Assembly (NCBI RefSeq): GCF_915403165.1
Contig: NZ_OU659204.1
Coordinates: 3,658,001-3,722,000, forward strand
DNA length: 64,000 nucleotides
Direction of reading: 5' to 3'
Source of the DNA: Providencia alcalifaciens
GTDB taxonomy: Bacteria; Pseudomonadota; Gammaproteobacteria; Enterobacterales; Enterobacteriaceae
Both the position numbers and the translations under genes were made by a program. Numbering within the stretch: position 1 is the first letter of the stretch; each line of letters opens with the position of its first letter. Below are positions 22,401 through 31,287 of this stretch, in pieces. A model generated the notes under the pieces. That model did no database searches. It worked only from the letters and a program-made list of their open reading frames with translations, and was not told the origin of the DNA.

Positions 22401-22799
22401 CAGTTTATTAACTGGTCTCTTACCGACACTATTACCCGTATCGTGATGACAATCCCGGCCCCAGCGGATGCCAATAGCGAAAAAGTGACAGAGATTATCC
22501 TACGTGCAGCAAAACGCTCGTCCATGATCTTGGATAACCCTAATCCTGAAGTTTATCTCGTGGATTTACAGCAAGGGATCCAAATTTTCGAGCTGCGGGT
22601 ATATGCAGGTGAAATGGGACACCGTTTACCGGCTCGCCACGAAATCCATCAACATATTTTGGAAGCCTTTGCAGAACAAGGAATTACATTGCCATTCCCA
22701 CCGTTCCAAGCCCGTGTAGATGTGCGCAGTAATTCGATACAAAGCGCCACAAATAACCTCTCTGGTCGCAATCCACCACGCGGTACTGGTGAGCTATAA
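19458..22799 (+). CDS. mscM: MscM, large mechanosensitive channel of the MscS family
   Basis: MscM (YjeP) is an inner-membrane mechanosensitive channel related to MscK. The product is 1113 aa (E. coli 1107) from GTG 19458 with AAGGAG 9 nt upstream. It has a cleavable signal (LIISFLLSLLIVFSSQAAPT), a long periplasmic coiled-coil region rich in Gln, Glu and Leu (about 25-480), about eleven membrane segments from about 490 on, and the MscS pore domain with GVGLGFGLQEIFANIISGLM (about 913-932) followed by the beta domain (KPIRIGDTVTI). It sits behind psd. Confidence 0.95.
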   Translation: MRLIISFLLSLLIVFSSQAAPTSAQDEAQITQELKQLDPSKNPKDAEIAQALQGALSWINEARDSDNKAKSYQDAIDNFPKIIKTIRQNVLNETDTPPPIPTSISLSELEQRITQLSSQLLDQGRLMQQEQDKGREISESLNLLPQQLSEARRQLTDASTRLQSLNTPSTPLAEAQFTLAQAEVSARKSIVNELEMAQLSANNRQEISRMALELEKKRYQRLELELQQLRDFQNTQRQQKAILALEHTEMLAEQGELTPFLKEQLDINRKMSQELTEQAQRMSAITTNQAEISTSIRNARQALSTIREQAQWISSSSTLGEALRTQLSRLPDIPKSQQLDREMADLRVQRLNYEDMLERLSKLDVSVQESANDLNPAQSQVYQSLMKTRKELLTSLISGFDGEMLELTKLNVATGQLTDALKEVKDASNRYLFWVADVPPISINYPVLVVTDMTQLLSLDTLSQLAGALQVMVTSQDSFLYLLGSIILVIFSVSTRRHYQAFLDRSSLRIGKVTQDRFYLTIRTIFWSIIVALPLPMMWSAIGYGLQSAWQYPMAAAIGYGVSATTPLLWLFMISETFSRPTGLFIAHFGWDKDAVKRAMRHYRLAIFVIVPLVMAIITFEHYSEREFSATLGRLCFLVLCVALSLITNNLRRSKIPLYLDRHGSGDNLVNTALWWLIFIAPVISAFFSVLGYFSTSQALLARLETSVAIWFVILIIYHTIQRWMSMQRRKLAFERAKQRRAEILAQRAKGEEDSQLPNASGEGNIDIEEQVLDLDTISTQSVGLVRSILTMIALVSLIWLWSELHTAFSFLENIRLWDVTSSINGVETVQAITMGSIFIAILVIIVTAQLVRNLPALLELAVLQHLDLTPGTGYAISTLTKYGITIIGTIVGFSMLGIDWSKLQWLVAAMGVGLGFGLQEIFANIISGLMILFEKPIRIGDTVTIRNLTGSITKINTRATTLTDWDRKEIIVPNKAFITEQFINWSLTDTITRIVMTIPAPADANSEKVTEIILRAAKRSSMILDNPNPEVYLVDLQQGIQIFELRVYAGEMGHRLPARHEIHQHILEAFAEQGITLPFPPFQARVDVRSNSIQSATNNLSGRNPPRGTGEL

Positions 22800-22805
22800 G
22801 TTTAT

Positions 22806-22825
22806 CGAGGGAGTAAGCTCCCTCG
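22806..22825 (+). terminator. Hairpin after mscM
   Basis: CGAGGGAG-TAAG-CTCCCTCG is a perfect 8-bp stem just after the mscM stop. It is followed only by CTCTTCAT, so termination may be partial and the next gene could receive readthrough. Confidence 0.5.
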
Positions 22826-22850
22826 CTCTTCATGGTAAAAAGGCTAAATC

Positions 22851-23180
22851 ATGACCCAAGCAGTAGAAATCCACGACGAATCCATCAAATTAAAAATTGC
22901 ACAGTATGAACGTGTAGGTTCCATTCTGTTTTTTCTAATCCCGTTGGTGATTTTGCTGATTGTCGGAAAGGATTTTGCCTTTAACACGCTCTATCTGTGG
23001 CAAGGATTCAGCCTGCTGTATTTAGTGATTTACCGTTTGAAAGCTCGTCAATTATCGACAAAAGCACGGCAACTGAGTGTACGCCGAGGATGGGGATATA
23101 ATCGGTTTTACCGCTTTTGCTGGGTATATTTGATTCTGTCTGTGATTGGATTAACGGGATACCTGCTGATATCCCGTTAA
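22851..23180 (+). CDS. Small membrane protein, unknown function
   Basis: I do not recognise this 109-aa protein. It starts MTQAVEIHDESIKLKIAQYE with a cytoplasmic-looking head, then has three hydrophobic segments at about 24-42 (VGSILFFLIPLVILLIV), 46-62 and 86-107 (FCWVYLILSVIGLTGYLLI), separated by a positively charged loop (RLKARQLSTKARQLSVRR). The repeat-like KARQLST/KARQLSV in the loop is notable. It lies 51 nt after mscM on the same strand, behind a weak hairpin, and converges on the Sel1-repeat gene 16 nt beyond its stop. Its reading frame is long for a random one and ends cleanly, so I consider it real. Confidence 0.7.
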   Translation: MTQAVEIHDESIKLKIAQYERVGSILFFLIPLVILLIVGKDFAFNTLYLWQGFSLLYLVIYRLKARQLSTKARQLSVRRGWGYNRFYRFCWVYLILSVIGLTGYLLISR

Positions 23181-23196
23181 ATTAATATTGGACGAA

Positions 23197-23994
23197 TTAG
23201 CTTTCTTCGCTATTGCCGTAGGTTTTAATGTAGTTATCAGCCAGTTTTTGCGCTTGTTTCAGCTCTTCTGCGTTCAACTGCTCTGCGATTTTTTTCTGTA
23301 AACGTTGGCTCTCTTTATTGCCACTATAAACCGCGGTAGACAGCCATGCATACGCTTGCTGTAGGTTCTTTTTCACCCCTTTCCCTTCAGAGTACATCAC
23401 CCCTAAACGGTCTTGGGAATTTGCATCACGCTGTTTTGCGGCTTTTCTGAACCAAAACACGGCTTTTTCATTATCTAATGTGACGCCACTGCCAATCGTG
23501 TACATTTGCCCGATTTTGAATTGTGCGATCACATTGCCGCCTTGCGCTGCCTTTCTAAACCAGTATGCGGCTTTTTCCAGATCTTGTTTGACCCCTAAGC
23601 CTTGTGCATACATGGTGGCCATGTTGGTTTCTGCGCGAGTATCACCATTTTTAGCGGCTTCTTCATACCACAGCATCGCTTTATCATAATCTCGGCGAAC
23701 ACCAAACCCATTGACATACATTGTGCCAAGACGAAATTGGGCATCTGAATTACCATGATCTCCCGCTTTGATAAACCATTCAGCGGCTATTTTGGAGTCT
23801 TGAGAAACCCCCTGACCTTTAAAATAACGTTCACCTAACAGGAACTGAGACGCGGGATCACCTTTTTCAGCTAACTGCGTAATTTGCTCTATCGTCGTCT
23901 GTTCACTGGCGGTTGTTGGTTTCGCCGGTGTAGCCAGTAATAATGAACTGTAACAAACAGATCCTAACAACAGCGCTAACGCAATTCTTTTCAT
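23197..23994 (-). CDS. Sel1-repeat (SLR) secreted protein
   Basis: The 265-aa product has a signal peptide (MKRIALALLLGSVCYSSLLL, cleavage probably near ATPAK) and about five or six Sel1-like repeats of about 36 residues between about 40 and 225, recognisable from AQFRLGTMYVNGFGV, AETNMATMYAQGLGV, AQFKIGQMYTIGSGV and SQDRLGVMYSEGKGV with KAxxWFRKAA. Such tetratricopeptide-like solenoids scaffold protein contacts; no catalytic residues are expected. A Lys/Gln/Glu-rich helix ends the protein. It lies at a synteny jump between two blocks that are distant in E. coli, so no operon partner is suggested. Function is unknown. Confidence 0.85.
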   Translation of the reverse strand: MKRIALALLLGSVCYSSLLLATPAKPTTASEQTTIEQITQLAEKGDPASQFLLGERYFKGQGVSQDSKIAAEWFIKAGDHGNSDAQFRLGTMYVNGFGVRRDYDKAMLWYEEAAKNGDTRAETNMATMYAQGLGVKQDLEKAAYWFRKAAQGGNVIAQFKIGQMYTIGSGVTLDNEKAVFWFRKAAKQRDANSQDRLGVMYSEGKGVKKNLQQAYAWLSTAVYSGNKESQRLQKKIAEQLNAEELKQAQKLADNYIKTYGNSEES

Positions 23995-24189
23995 CCTAAG
24001 TAACCCTCAACAGTGCAGTATGGCAACTGGCAACACAGTAATACCCGTTATTATCGGCTGATCTGGCAGATTATACAGCCTAAACTCGCTTTTCATTTGT
24101 AGTAGTTTAAATTTACTCGTCAGAAGACAAAATAGGATAAACGCCTTAATTTAGAGAAATAGCACTTTTCGTTGTCATTCATAACAAAA

Positions 24190-24230
24190 GCAAATAAAAA
24201 GCCAGATAGTTTTTTATTCTATCTGGCTTT
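24190..24230 (-). terminator. yigL terminator
   Basis: AAAGCCAGATA (24198-24208) and TATCTGGCTTT (24220-24230) form an 11-bp stem; on the minus strand it is followed by TTTTTATTTG. It lies 26 nt past the yigL stop codon. Confidence 0.85.
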
Positions 24231-24255
24231 CTGTTTATACACATAGAAAAAATGG

Positions 24256-25068
24256 TTATTTGTTGTCTAAATATTTACTTCTCAAATAACGAGCAACCGC
24301 ATCATCCTGGTTAGACCCGATAACTTCCATTTGAGGTAAAGCATCTTTCAGCAGCTGATGAGCATTCTGCATAATGCAGCCCTTGCCCGCTAACTTCAGC
24401 ATCTCTTTGTCATTCATGCCATCACCAAACGCGATGCAATCATGGGTTCCATAGCCATGCAATGCCGTGACTTGTTTCAATGCTTCACCTTTAGAAACGG
24501 AACCTGCCATCACTTCAAGGCAGCTGTGTAAGGAGAAAGTAACATGAACCTTGTCCTGCCAACGACGTTGAATACGCTGTTGCAGATCGACCAATAAATC
24601 ATGATCTTCACTGGTGTAATACACTTTGCAGACTTCCGAAGTTGGAAAATCGCGGTGGTCAAACAGCTGGTAATTAAACACAGACTCTTTGAAAAACTCT
24701 TTCTGCTCAGGGCTTTCACGGTTAATAAACCAATCATCACCATGGTAGTAATTGGTGAGAATTTCAGGGTGATCAAACTCCATTAAGCACAGTTCTTTCG
24801 CTATCTGCGAGTCAACGTTGTTCGCAAAAATGAGGTCGCCATTGGTATTATGAATACGCGCCCCATTCGAGGTGATCATATAAGCATCAATACCCAGACC
24901 ATCGCGGATCTGTGCAACATCAATATGATGGCGTCCCGTCGCGAACACAAACCGTACTTCTTCGGTCGCCACAAGCTGCTTAAGTGTGTCTTTGGTATAC
25001 AGGGTTAAATCATGATTGGGAGATAAAAGTGTTCCGTCCAAATCGGAAGCAACAACCGGATATTTCAT
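24256..25068 (-). CDS. yigL: YigL, HAD-superfamily sugar/pyridoxal phosphate phosphatase
   Basis: YigL is a Cof-type HAD phosphatase that in E. coli dephosphorylates pyridoxal phosphate and sugar phosphates and helps in glucose-phosphate stress. The product is 270 aa. Motif I DLDGTLL is at about residues 9-15 (nucleophile Asp9, acid/base Asp11), motif II TGR at about 45-47, the motif III lysine is in SKGEAL at about 193-198, and motif IV GDGMND is at about 216-221. A C2-type cap lies between. It is downstream of pldB (19 nt), as in E. coli. Confidence 0.95.
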   Translation of the reverse strand: MKYPVVASDLDGTLLSPNHDLTLYTKDTLKQLVATEEVRFVFATGRHHIDVAQIRDGLGIDAYMITSNGARIHNTNGDLIFANNVDSQIAKELCLMEFDHPEILTNYYHGDDWFINRESPEQKEFFKESVFNYQLFDHRDFPTSEVCKVYYTSEDHDLLVDLQQRIQRRWQDKVHVTFSLHSCLEVMAGSVSKGEALKQVTALHGYGTHDCIAFGDGMNDKEMLKLAGKGCIMQNAHQLLKDALPQMEVIGSNQDDAVARYLRSKYLDNK

Positions 25069-25087
25069 ACAAGATCCCTAATTATGG

Positions 25088-26083
25088 CTAATGCTGCTCA
25101 AAAAAATCACAAATTGCATTGAGGGCCATGGCTCTCAATGCATCTATTTCAAACAGGATTTCGTGGTGGGCCCCTTCAATAATGAGGGGTAATTTTTCTT
25201 CTCGTCCTGTTTGCGCTTTTTGCCGACTTTGACAAAAAGCTTGTAGCTCTCGATTGCTGACTACCTTCTCTTCGCTCGCTTCAAGTAGCATCAGAGGGGT
25301 TTCAATCTCTCCCGCTTTCGCAACCAGCTCTTTGCCAATCGCAAAACTTTCTCGTAACCAGTGGTAAGTTGGACCACCGAGACGTAATTCAGGATAATCC
25401 GCATAGTAGCGTAAATAGCGTCGGTAACGCTCTTGGCTATGGGTTAACACATTGATTAAATAAGGTAATGGCTGCCATTTCCCCGTAGAAACCGCATAAT
25501 CATTTCGCACACTGCGGCGCGGTTCTGCGCGCTCAACAATAAAGCTCGCGAGCCAGTGAGGCATCGGTAAATTTACCCCAATCATGGGAGCGCACAATGC
25601 GGCAGCGTCAAATGTCACGCTATCTCGGAGTAAATACCCAGCGAGGATCGCGCCCCCCATCGAATGAGCCAGCCCATAGCATTTAGGATAGTGACGATCT
25701 CTCACTTCTAAATCAATGAATTTTTCAAAATCATCAATGTAATCTGTGAATTTTTCAACGTGCCCCTTTTGGGGATCCGCCAGCATACGGCCAGATCGCC
25801 CTTGCCCACGATGATCAATAATAAAAACATCGAACCCTAAATGATAAAAATCGTAGGCTACTTCAGGATATTTAACGTAACTTTCACTGCGACCCGGTGA
25901 GATAACCACGGCTTTATGGTGCTTTGCATGAATAAAACGCACATAGCGAATAGGAACGTCATCAACACCTAAAAACTCAGCTTCTTCACGTAGTTGCCAA
26001 AAATCTAAAAGCGGACCGTTGGTAAAGGCCGAAAACTCAGTTTCTCGATTTAACCAACTGGCTTTTAGACTATCTGGCGACAT
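25088..26083 (-). CDS. pldB: Lysophospholipase L2
   Basis: PldB is an alpha/beta-hydrolase that removes the remaining acyl chain from lysophospholipids at the inner membrane. The product is 331 aa (E. coli 340). The nucleophile elbow GLAHSMGGAI is at about 137-146 (Ser141), DHRGQGRSGR lies at about 89-98, and the late catalytic His is in EGAHHEILFE at about 303-312. It starts 9 nt after recQ ends. The rhtB and rhtC genes that separate pldB from recQ in E. coli are absent here. Confidence 0.95.
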   Translation of the reverse strand: MSPDSLKASWLNRETEFSAFTNGPLLDFWQLREEAEFLGVDDVPIRYVRFIHAKHHKAVVISPGRSESYVKYPEVAYDFYHLGFDVFIIDHRGQGRSGRMLADPQKGHVEKFTDYIDDFEKFIDLEVRDRHYPKCYGLAHSMGGAILAGYLLRDSVTFDAAALCAPMIGVNLPMPHWLASFIVERAEPRRSVRNDYAVSTGKWQPLPYLINVLTHSQERYRRYLRYYADYPELRLGGPTYHWLRESFAIGKELVAKAGEIETPLMLLEASEEKVVSNRELQAFCQSRQKAQTGREEKLPLIIEGAHHEILFEIDALRAMALNAICDFFEQH

Positions 26084-26092
26084 GGGGTTTCC

Positions 26093-27919
26093 TCATTCAT
26101 AACCTTCTAGATGGTCTTGGATAAGTGTCATAAATGCCTCACCAAAACGCTCTAATTTTTTCTCACCAACCCCATTAATCAGTAATAATTCAACGGGTTT
26201 GGTCGGGCAATGTTCGGCCATTTCAATCAACGTTGCATCGTTGAAAACCACAAAAGGCGGGATATTTTCTTCATCCGCAATGGATTTACGTAGTTTACGC
26301 AATTTGGCAAACAGCTTCTTATCATAGTTGCCATGATAAATTTTGTTTTGTTGATTCCGGCTTTTAGTGACTAAAACGCGTGGAACCGCTAACTGTAATG
26401 GCATTTCACCACGCAGTATGGGTCTGGCTGCTTCCGTCAATTGTAATGCGGAGAAATGCGCGATATTTTGCGTGATCATACCTAAATGAATTAATTGGCG
26501 TAAAACGCTCACCCAATGTTCATTAGTTTGCTCTTTACCAATACCATAAACAGGCAGTTTATCGTGTCCTAAATCGCGGATCCTCTGATTGTTAGCGCCT
26601 CGTAGCACCTCAACAATGTAACCAATACCAAACCGCTGCCCAACGCGATAAATACAGGAAAGTGCTTTTTGCGCATCCACCAGCCCATCATAACGTTTTG
26701 GTGGATCAAGGCAGATATCACAGTTACCGCAAGGTTTTTGGCGGTTTTCACCAAAATAGTTAAGTAAAACAAGGCGGCGACAAGTTTGCGCTTCCGCAAA
26801 GGCGGCAATCGCATTCAGCTTATGTCGTTCAATATCCTGCTGCATTCCCGCTGGTTTTTCTTCTAAGCATCGACGGAGCCACGCCATATCAGCAGGATCG
26901 TAGAATAGAATAGCTTCGGCTTCGACACCATCACGCCCTGCTCGTCCCGTTTCTTGGTAATAAGCTTCAATGTTGCGAGGAATATCAAAGTGCGCCACAA
27001 AGCGGACATTGGACTTGTTAATCCCCATTCCAAATGCCACGGTGGCAACCACAATTTGCAGATTATCTTTCTGGAATGCATCTTGCACCCAGTCACGTTG
27101 GGCGCTCTCCAAACCTGCGTGGTAAGCCGCGACACTCAAGCCACGTTTTTGCAATCTTTCCGCGGTTTCTTCAACTTTACTACGGCTATTACAGTAAACA
27201 ATTCCTGACTTACCTTTCTGAGCCTTAATAAAAAACCATAATTGATCTAATGGTTTATACTTCTCGACTAAGGTATAGCGGATGTTCGGGCGATCAAAGC
27301 TACTCACATGAACTAATGGATCATTAAGCTCGAGTAAGCGAATAATATCAGCGCGCGTGGTTTCATCTGCCGTGGCAGTCAGCGCCATCACCGGCACATT
27401 CGGTAAAGAATGGCGTAATTGACCTAATAAACGATATTCAGGACGGAAATCGTGGCCCCATTGGGAAATACAGTGTGCTTCATCTACCGCCAGTAAGGTG
27501 ATATCCCAGCTGCCAATTTGCTGAATAAAATAGTCGGTCAATAAACGCTCTGGTGCCACATACAGAAGTTTGATTTTCCCCTGAGCGCATAATTCCATGA
27601 TTTGGCGCTGTTCTAGAGGGGTTTGTGAGGAATTCAAACAAGCCGCTTCAACGCCGTGTAACTTGAGTTGATCGACTTGATCCTTCATTAAAGAGATTAA
27701 AGGTGATACCACCAGCGTAATGCCTTGTTTGACCAACGCAGGTACTTGGTAGCAGAGCGATTTCCCTCCCCCCGTTGGCATCAAGACTAAGCAATCACGA
27801 CCATCAAGAATCCCGCCAATAACAGCGTCTTGCCCCGGACGAAAGGATTGGTAACCAAACGTGCTATTGAGCACATTTTCAGCCAGTGAAAGTTGATTGA
27901 TAACGCAAGCGGTAGACAC
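26093..27919 (-). CDS. recQ: ATP-dependent DNA helicase RecQ
   Basis: RecQ is a 3'-to-5' superfamily 2 helicase of the RecF pathway. The product is 608 aa (E. coli 609) from GTG 27919, preceded by AGAGGA. Walker [13 protein letters not shown] is at about 48-59, the DEAH box with aromatic-rich loop [19 protein letters not shown] at about 144-162, and the zinc-binding cysteines occur in CRR and CGNCDIC (about 380-405). The RQC winged helix and the C-terminal HRDC domain ([17 protein letters not shown], about 530 on) are both present. Confidence 0.97.
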   Translation of the reverse strand: MSTACVINQLSLAENVLNSTFGYQSFRPGQDAVIGGILDGRDCLVLMPTGGGKSLCYQVPALVKQGITLVVSPLISLMKDQVDQLKLHGVEAACLNSSQTPLEQRQIMELCAQGKIKLLYVAPERLLTDYFIQQIGSWDITLLAVDEAHCISQWGHDFRPEYRLLGQLRHSLPNVPVMALTATADETTRADIIRLLELNDPLVHVSSFDRPNIRYTLVEKYKPLDQLWFFIKAQKGKSGIVYCNSRSKVEETAERLQKRGLSVAAYHAGLESAQRDWVQDAFQKDNLQIVVATVAFGMGINKSNVRFVAHFDIPRNIEAYYQETGRAGRDGVEAEAILFYDPADMAWLRRCLEEKPAGMQQDIERHKLNAIAAFAEAQTCRRLVLLNYFGENRQKPCGNCDICLDPPKRYDGLVDAQKALSCIYRVGQRFGIGYIVEVLRGANNQRIRDLGHDKLPVYGIGKEQTNEHWVSVLRQLIHLGMITQNIAHFSALQLTEAARPILRGEMPLQLAVPRVLVTKSRNQQNKIYHGNYDKKLFAKLRKLRKSIADEENIPPFVVFNDATLIEMAEHCPTKPVELLLINGVGEKKLERFGEAFMTLIQDHLEGYE

Positions 27920-28011
27920 GGATTTCCTCTAGAGGTTGAAACAAATAGCTGCCCGAAAAGAGCAGCTATTAGCAAGATATTACCCTGAAATGACTGGGAT
28001 GTCTGCCCAGA

Positions 28012-28905
28012 TCACATGATATCGTTAAGCATCACACCGATACCAAAACGTGTTTGGCGATAGTCATAGTCTATCATCGACTCACCATAACCACTAAACA
28101 GTTGGGTATATAAACGCACATGTTTCGTCATTGGATAGCTCCAGCCCAGCTCCGCATTGCCATAGCCAGAGTTCCAGTTATAGTGACCAGCTGCTGAAAT
28201 AACGCTATCCCCAAGCGCATACCCCACTTTTACGCGGTAATAGCCGAGATATTTATTAATGTCTGGGTTGTCATCGCTGCTTTCGCTTTCAGGAATGCGA
28301 TACCACGGTTTTAACTCAACTTGCCAGTTATCATTCTGCGCCATGGCTCGGGCATAAATACGGTTCCAACTGCGAGATGTTGGATCGGAGCGACCGTTTG
28401 ATTCATGGTTAAAGCCCGTTTCGAATTCGCGTAACGTCCAGCCCGCAAATTGGTTATCTAGTGCCCAACCAACAAAAATCTGTGGTTCATAGTTGGTTTC
28501 ACGAAATGGCGAAGATTCTTTCTTATTACTAAGTTGCCACCAAGAACGCTGTGTATAAGATGCCGCGAGAACCGAGTTTTCCCCCGCAATACCACGCCAA
28601 ATAGGAAACGCCAAGCTCAATTGGAATTTCACTTCATCTTTCAGTGCATCATTACCCCAATCATAACTCTCGATGGCCTTCTTATTTATTGAAGACGTAT
28701 AGGTATAAATGATGTAATTGGGTTCATAAGGATACAAAACGAATGGGTTATCATAATTTTGCAGTAACCCCGAAATAATACTTCCGCGAACGGGTGTATG
28801 ATTTTCAGTATCCTGCTGTGCCGGTTCGTTGGTATTGTCAGATGCAAAAAGTGAAACAGACCAGAAACAGAGCACAGAACTCAACAACATTTGTAAAGCG
28901 CGCAT
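28012..28905 (-). CDS. pldA: Outer-membrane phospholipase A (OMPLA)
   Basis: PldA is a 12-strand beta-barrel that hydrolyses mislocalised phospholipids in the outer leaflet. The product is 297 aa with a signal peptide (LLSSVLCFWSVSLFAS). The catalytic His and Ser are in the signature GFNHESNGRS (about 162-171), with the third residue (Asn) in RSWNRIYARA a little later. The protein ends with an aromatic-bearing beta strand typical of barrels. It is 92 nt upstream of recQ and divergent from yigI. Confidence 0.96.
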   Translation of the reverse strand: MRALQMLLSSVLCFWSVSLFASDNTNEPAQQDTENHTPVRGSIISGLLQNYDNPFVLYPYEPNYIIYTYTSSINKKAIESYDWGNDALKDEVKFQLSLAFPIWRGIAGENSVLAASYTQRSWWQLSNKKESSPFRETNYEPQIFVGWALDNQFAGWTLREFETGFNHESNGRSDPTSRSWNRIYARAMAQNDNWQVELKPWYRIPESESSDDNPDINKYLGYYRVKVGYALGDSVISAAGHYNWNSGYGNAELGWSYPMTKHVRLYTQLFSGYGESMIDYDYRQTRFGIGVMLNDIM

Positions 28906-29055
28906 TTGCCATTCCTATTTCAACTGCGGTGAAAAAATTTGTCTCATTTTACACCGAAAAATGGTCAACCGTTGAAAGATTATTCATTTGTTTTCTAGAT
29001 ATTAGCACATACATAATGTTAACTTATCATTAACATCACAGACAAGGATCCTAAA

Positions 29056-29526
29056 ATGAATGACCGCATCTATACCTTCGAAGAAGCTAGCAAATTTATG
29101 AGCGATGCATTTATCTATAGAATGCCTTTTAATCAATTACTTGGAATTGAGCTACTACAAATGACCGATGATTTAGTCCAGCTATCCGTGGAAAATCGTT
29201 CAGAGCTTATTGGTAATTTCACCCAAAATATTCTCCATGGCGGTGTAATTGCATCCTTATTAGATGTGGCCGGTGGCATGGTGTGTATCAACCGGATCCT
29301 TCAACGTATTGAACCTCTCATTCACCAAGACATTGCCGACAAGATGTCCAAAATGGGTACGATTGATTTACGCGTTGACTATTTGCGCCCTGGACGTGGA
29401 GAGGTTTTTATCGCGAGCGCCAGCTTACTACGCGATGGTAATAAAATCGCCGTTACCCGCAGTGAATTACATAATGAGAAAAATCAGCATATTGCCACAG
29501 CCACTGCGACTTATTTGATTGGATAA
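29056..29526 (+). CDS. yigI: YigI, hot-dog fold thioesterase
   Basis: This 156-aa protein matches E. coli YigI, a PaaI-like hot-dog thioesterase reported to act on medium- and long-chain acyl-CoA. Family marks are LHGGVIASLLDVAGGMVC (about 61-78), where HGG and the following Asp shape the active site, and MGTIDLRVDYLRPGRGE (about 102-118). AAGGAT lies 5 nt upstream of the ATG. It sits between divergent pldA and rarD, the same as in E. coli. Confidence 0.92.
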   Translation: MNDRIYTFEEASKFMSDAFIYRMPFNQLLGIELLQMTDDLVQLSVENRSELIGNFTQNILHGGVIASLLDVAGGMVCINRILQRIEPLIHQDIADKMSKMGTIDLRVDYLRPGRGEVFIASASLLRDGNKIAVTRSELHNEKNQHIATATATYLIG

Positions 29527-29709
29527 AAAACTGATTGAATGAAACCATATCAGCGAATGAAACAGACTGGTAAATAATTAATAACCTCATTAACTAATAG
29601 CTTGTAAAAAAACCTGAGCAATGTCACATTAATGGCATCACAAATCGAGCCACTTACATTCCTGGTTTCGATCTCTCAGTTTTACTTTATATCAATTTCA
29701 GAGCTATTC

Positions 29710-30603
29710 ATGAGCCAACAAAATACTACCAAAGGCGTACTATGTGCCTTAGGCGCTTATTTTATTTGGGGTGTCGCTCCCATTTATTTTAAATCCATTA
29801 AAGAAGTGCCAGCCGAAGAAATTTTGACTCACCGTATTATTTGGTCATTCTTCTTTATGCTGTTATTACTGACCATCACACGCCATTGGAAGTATTTCCG
29901 CCAAACCTTAAAACAGCCTAAAAAGATCTTAATTTTAGGTGTAACGGCCATAACAATTGCGTCTAACTGGCTGATTTATATCTGGGCGGTGAATAATGGG
30001 CATATGCTGCAAGCCAGCTTAGGGTATTTTATCAACCCTCTGGTTAACGTATTGTTTGGCATGATATTTTTACATGAACGCTTCCGTCGAATGCAATGGG
30101 TTGCAGTCGGGTTAGCACTCACCGGCGTATTAATTCAACTCTGGCAATTTGGCTCCGTGCCAGTCATTGGATTAAGCCTTGCCGTGACGTTTGCCACCTA
30201 CGGTTTATTACGTAAAAAATTGGGTGTCGATGCGCAAACAGGTATGACATTTGAAACCTTATGGTTGCTACCTGTCGGCGTTATCTTCCTACTATTCTTT
30301 GCAGATAGCCCGACAAGTGACATGACAATGAACAGCTGGAATTTAAACATTCTCCTGATTGCTGCAGGGATTATTACTACAGTGCCGTTGTTACTGTTTA
30401 CTGAAGCCGCCAACCATTTAAGACTGTCAACATTAGGGTTCTTCCAGTATTTAGGCCCAAGCATTATGTTCTTACTTGCCGTATTTGTGTATGGTGAAGT
30501 GATGACTCAAGAATTGTTAATTACATTTGGTTTTATCTGGGTTGCATTAATTTTATTTACTTTAGATGCTTTATATACACAGCAGAAACTCAGAAGAAAA
30601 TAG
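29710..30603 (+). CDS. rarD: RarD, EamA-family transporter
   Basis: RarD is a ten-helix member of the drug/metabolite transporter superfamily whose substrate is not firmly known. From ATG 29710 the product is 297 aa (E. coli 296), beginning MSQQNTTKGVLCALGAYFIWG. The frame is open 26 codons further upstream, but those residues have no match in the family. Conserved segments include EILTHRIIWSFFFM, WAVNNGHMLQASLGYFINPL and RLSTLGFFQYLGPSIMFLLA. It ends before a strong hairpin. Confidence 0.95.
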   Translation: MSQQNTTKGVLCALGAYFIWGVAPIYFKSIKEVPAEEILTHRIIWSFFFMLLLLTITRHWKYFRQTLKQPKKILILGVTAITIASNWLIYIWAVNNGHMLQASLGYFINPLVNVLFGMIFLHERFRRMQWVAVGLALTGVLIQLWQFGSVPVIGLSLAVTFATYGLLRKKLGVDAQTGMTFETLWLLPVGVIFLLFFADSPTSDMTMNSWNLNILLIAAGIITTVPLLLFTEAANHLRLSTLGFFQYLGPSIMFLLAVFVYGEVMTQELLITFGFIWVALILFTLDALYTQQKLRRK

Positions 30604-30616
30604 AATTTAGTTTTCC

Positions 30617-30644
30617 ATATTATGGGCATTCGTGCCCATAATAT
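30617..30644 (+). terminator. rarD hairpin terminator
   Basis: ATATTATGGGCA-TTCG-TGCCCATAATAT is a perfect 12-bp stem with a UUCG-type loop, 14 nt after the rarD stop. The T-tract is weak (CTGACTT), so efficiency is uncertain. Confidence 0.7.
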
Positions 30645-31004
30645 CTGACTTAAATTAGTATTAACCCACTTATTATATTATCCATTTAATACATGTTTCA
30701 TTTAATGGAACTAGAAAGGTTAAATTATTTAATATAACCAGCTTATTTTTATTAAAAATAATTTACCTTTTGGGTATTTTTATTTTGTTTTAGTTGATTT
30801 CAAAATTAAACACTTTCTTGTTTTATTTCAATGGATTATAAAAATTTTTATTCCTTGATTTTATCGGAAATTTGATTCATATTTAACTTACGTTAAATTT
30901 CATCTTATTAATACACCTTTCAAACATCAACCCATTGAAATAAAACAGTATATTTATTTGTTGAAATAAATGATTGCTTAATAGGAACTTGATAATTATA
31001 TTGT
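30645..31004. other. AT-rich gene-free region
   Basis: About 360 bp of very AT-rich sequence with no credible open reading frame. It lies at the edge of the accessory block and may hold promoter and nucleoid-protein binding sequence for the downstream permease. Nothing specific is recognised. Confidence 0.5.
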
Positions 31005-31135
31005 ACGCCGCTTGTATTCACCCCAGCGGATGGTAATGGTCCGATTCATTACTGACGTTTCATTAAAGTGCGCACGATGACAGTGATTTATATTCTGTCC
31101 TGGTGCGAGGTTTTCTGAAATTGAATACAAGGCGT
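31005..31135. other. Multi-hairpin element upstream of the permease gene
   Basis: A 131-nt segment is closed by complementary ends: ACGCCGCTTGTATTCA (31005-31020) pairs with TGAATACAAGGCGT (31122-31135) except for a two-base bulge. Inside, GTAATG/CATTAC forms one hairpin, and GCGCAC...GTGCG around GACAG/CTGTC forms another. This three-branched layout suits either a structured 5'-leader RNA or a short palindromic mobile repeat. I did not match it to a known riboswitch class or to the ERIC consensus. Confidence 0.45.
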
Positions 31136-31287
31136 CTATCCACATACCTAATTAAATGATTTATGTATGTAAAAAAATAAAACATGTAGTGCTATAGCTC
31201 AAGTTATATGGCTGCATTTTAGGTTCACTCGGCCTGTGTATTCAGAAAGAGTTAACGTTGTTAAGGGCTTTTGGGAAGGGCTTCAAA

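Noticed and set aside
22079..22525. 148-codon frame antisense to mscM
   Set aside because: Shadow of the conserved MscS pore domain on the opposite strand.
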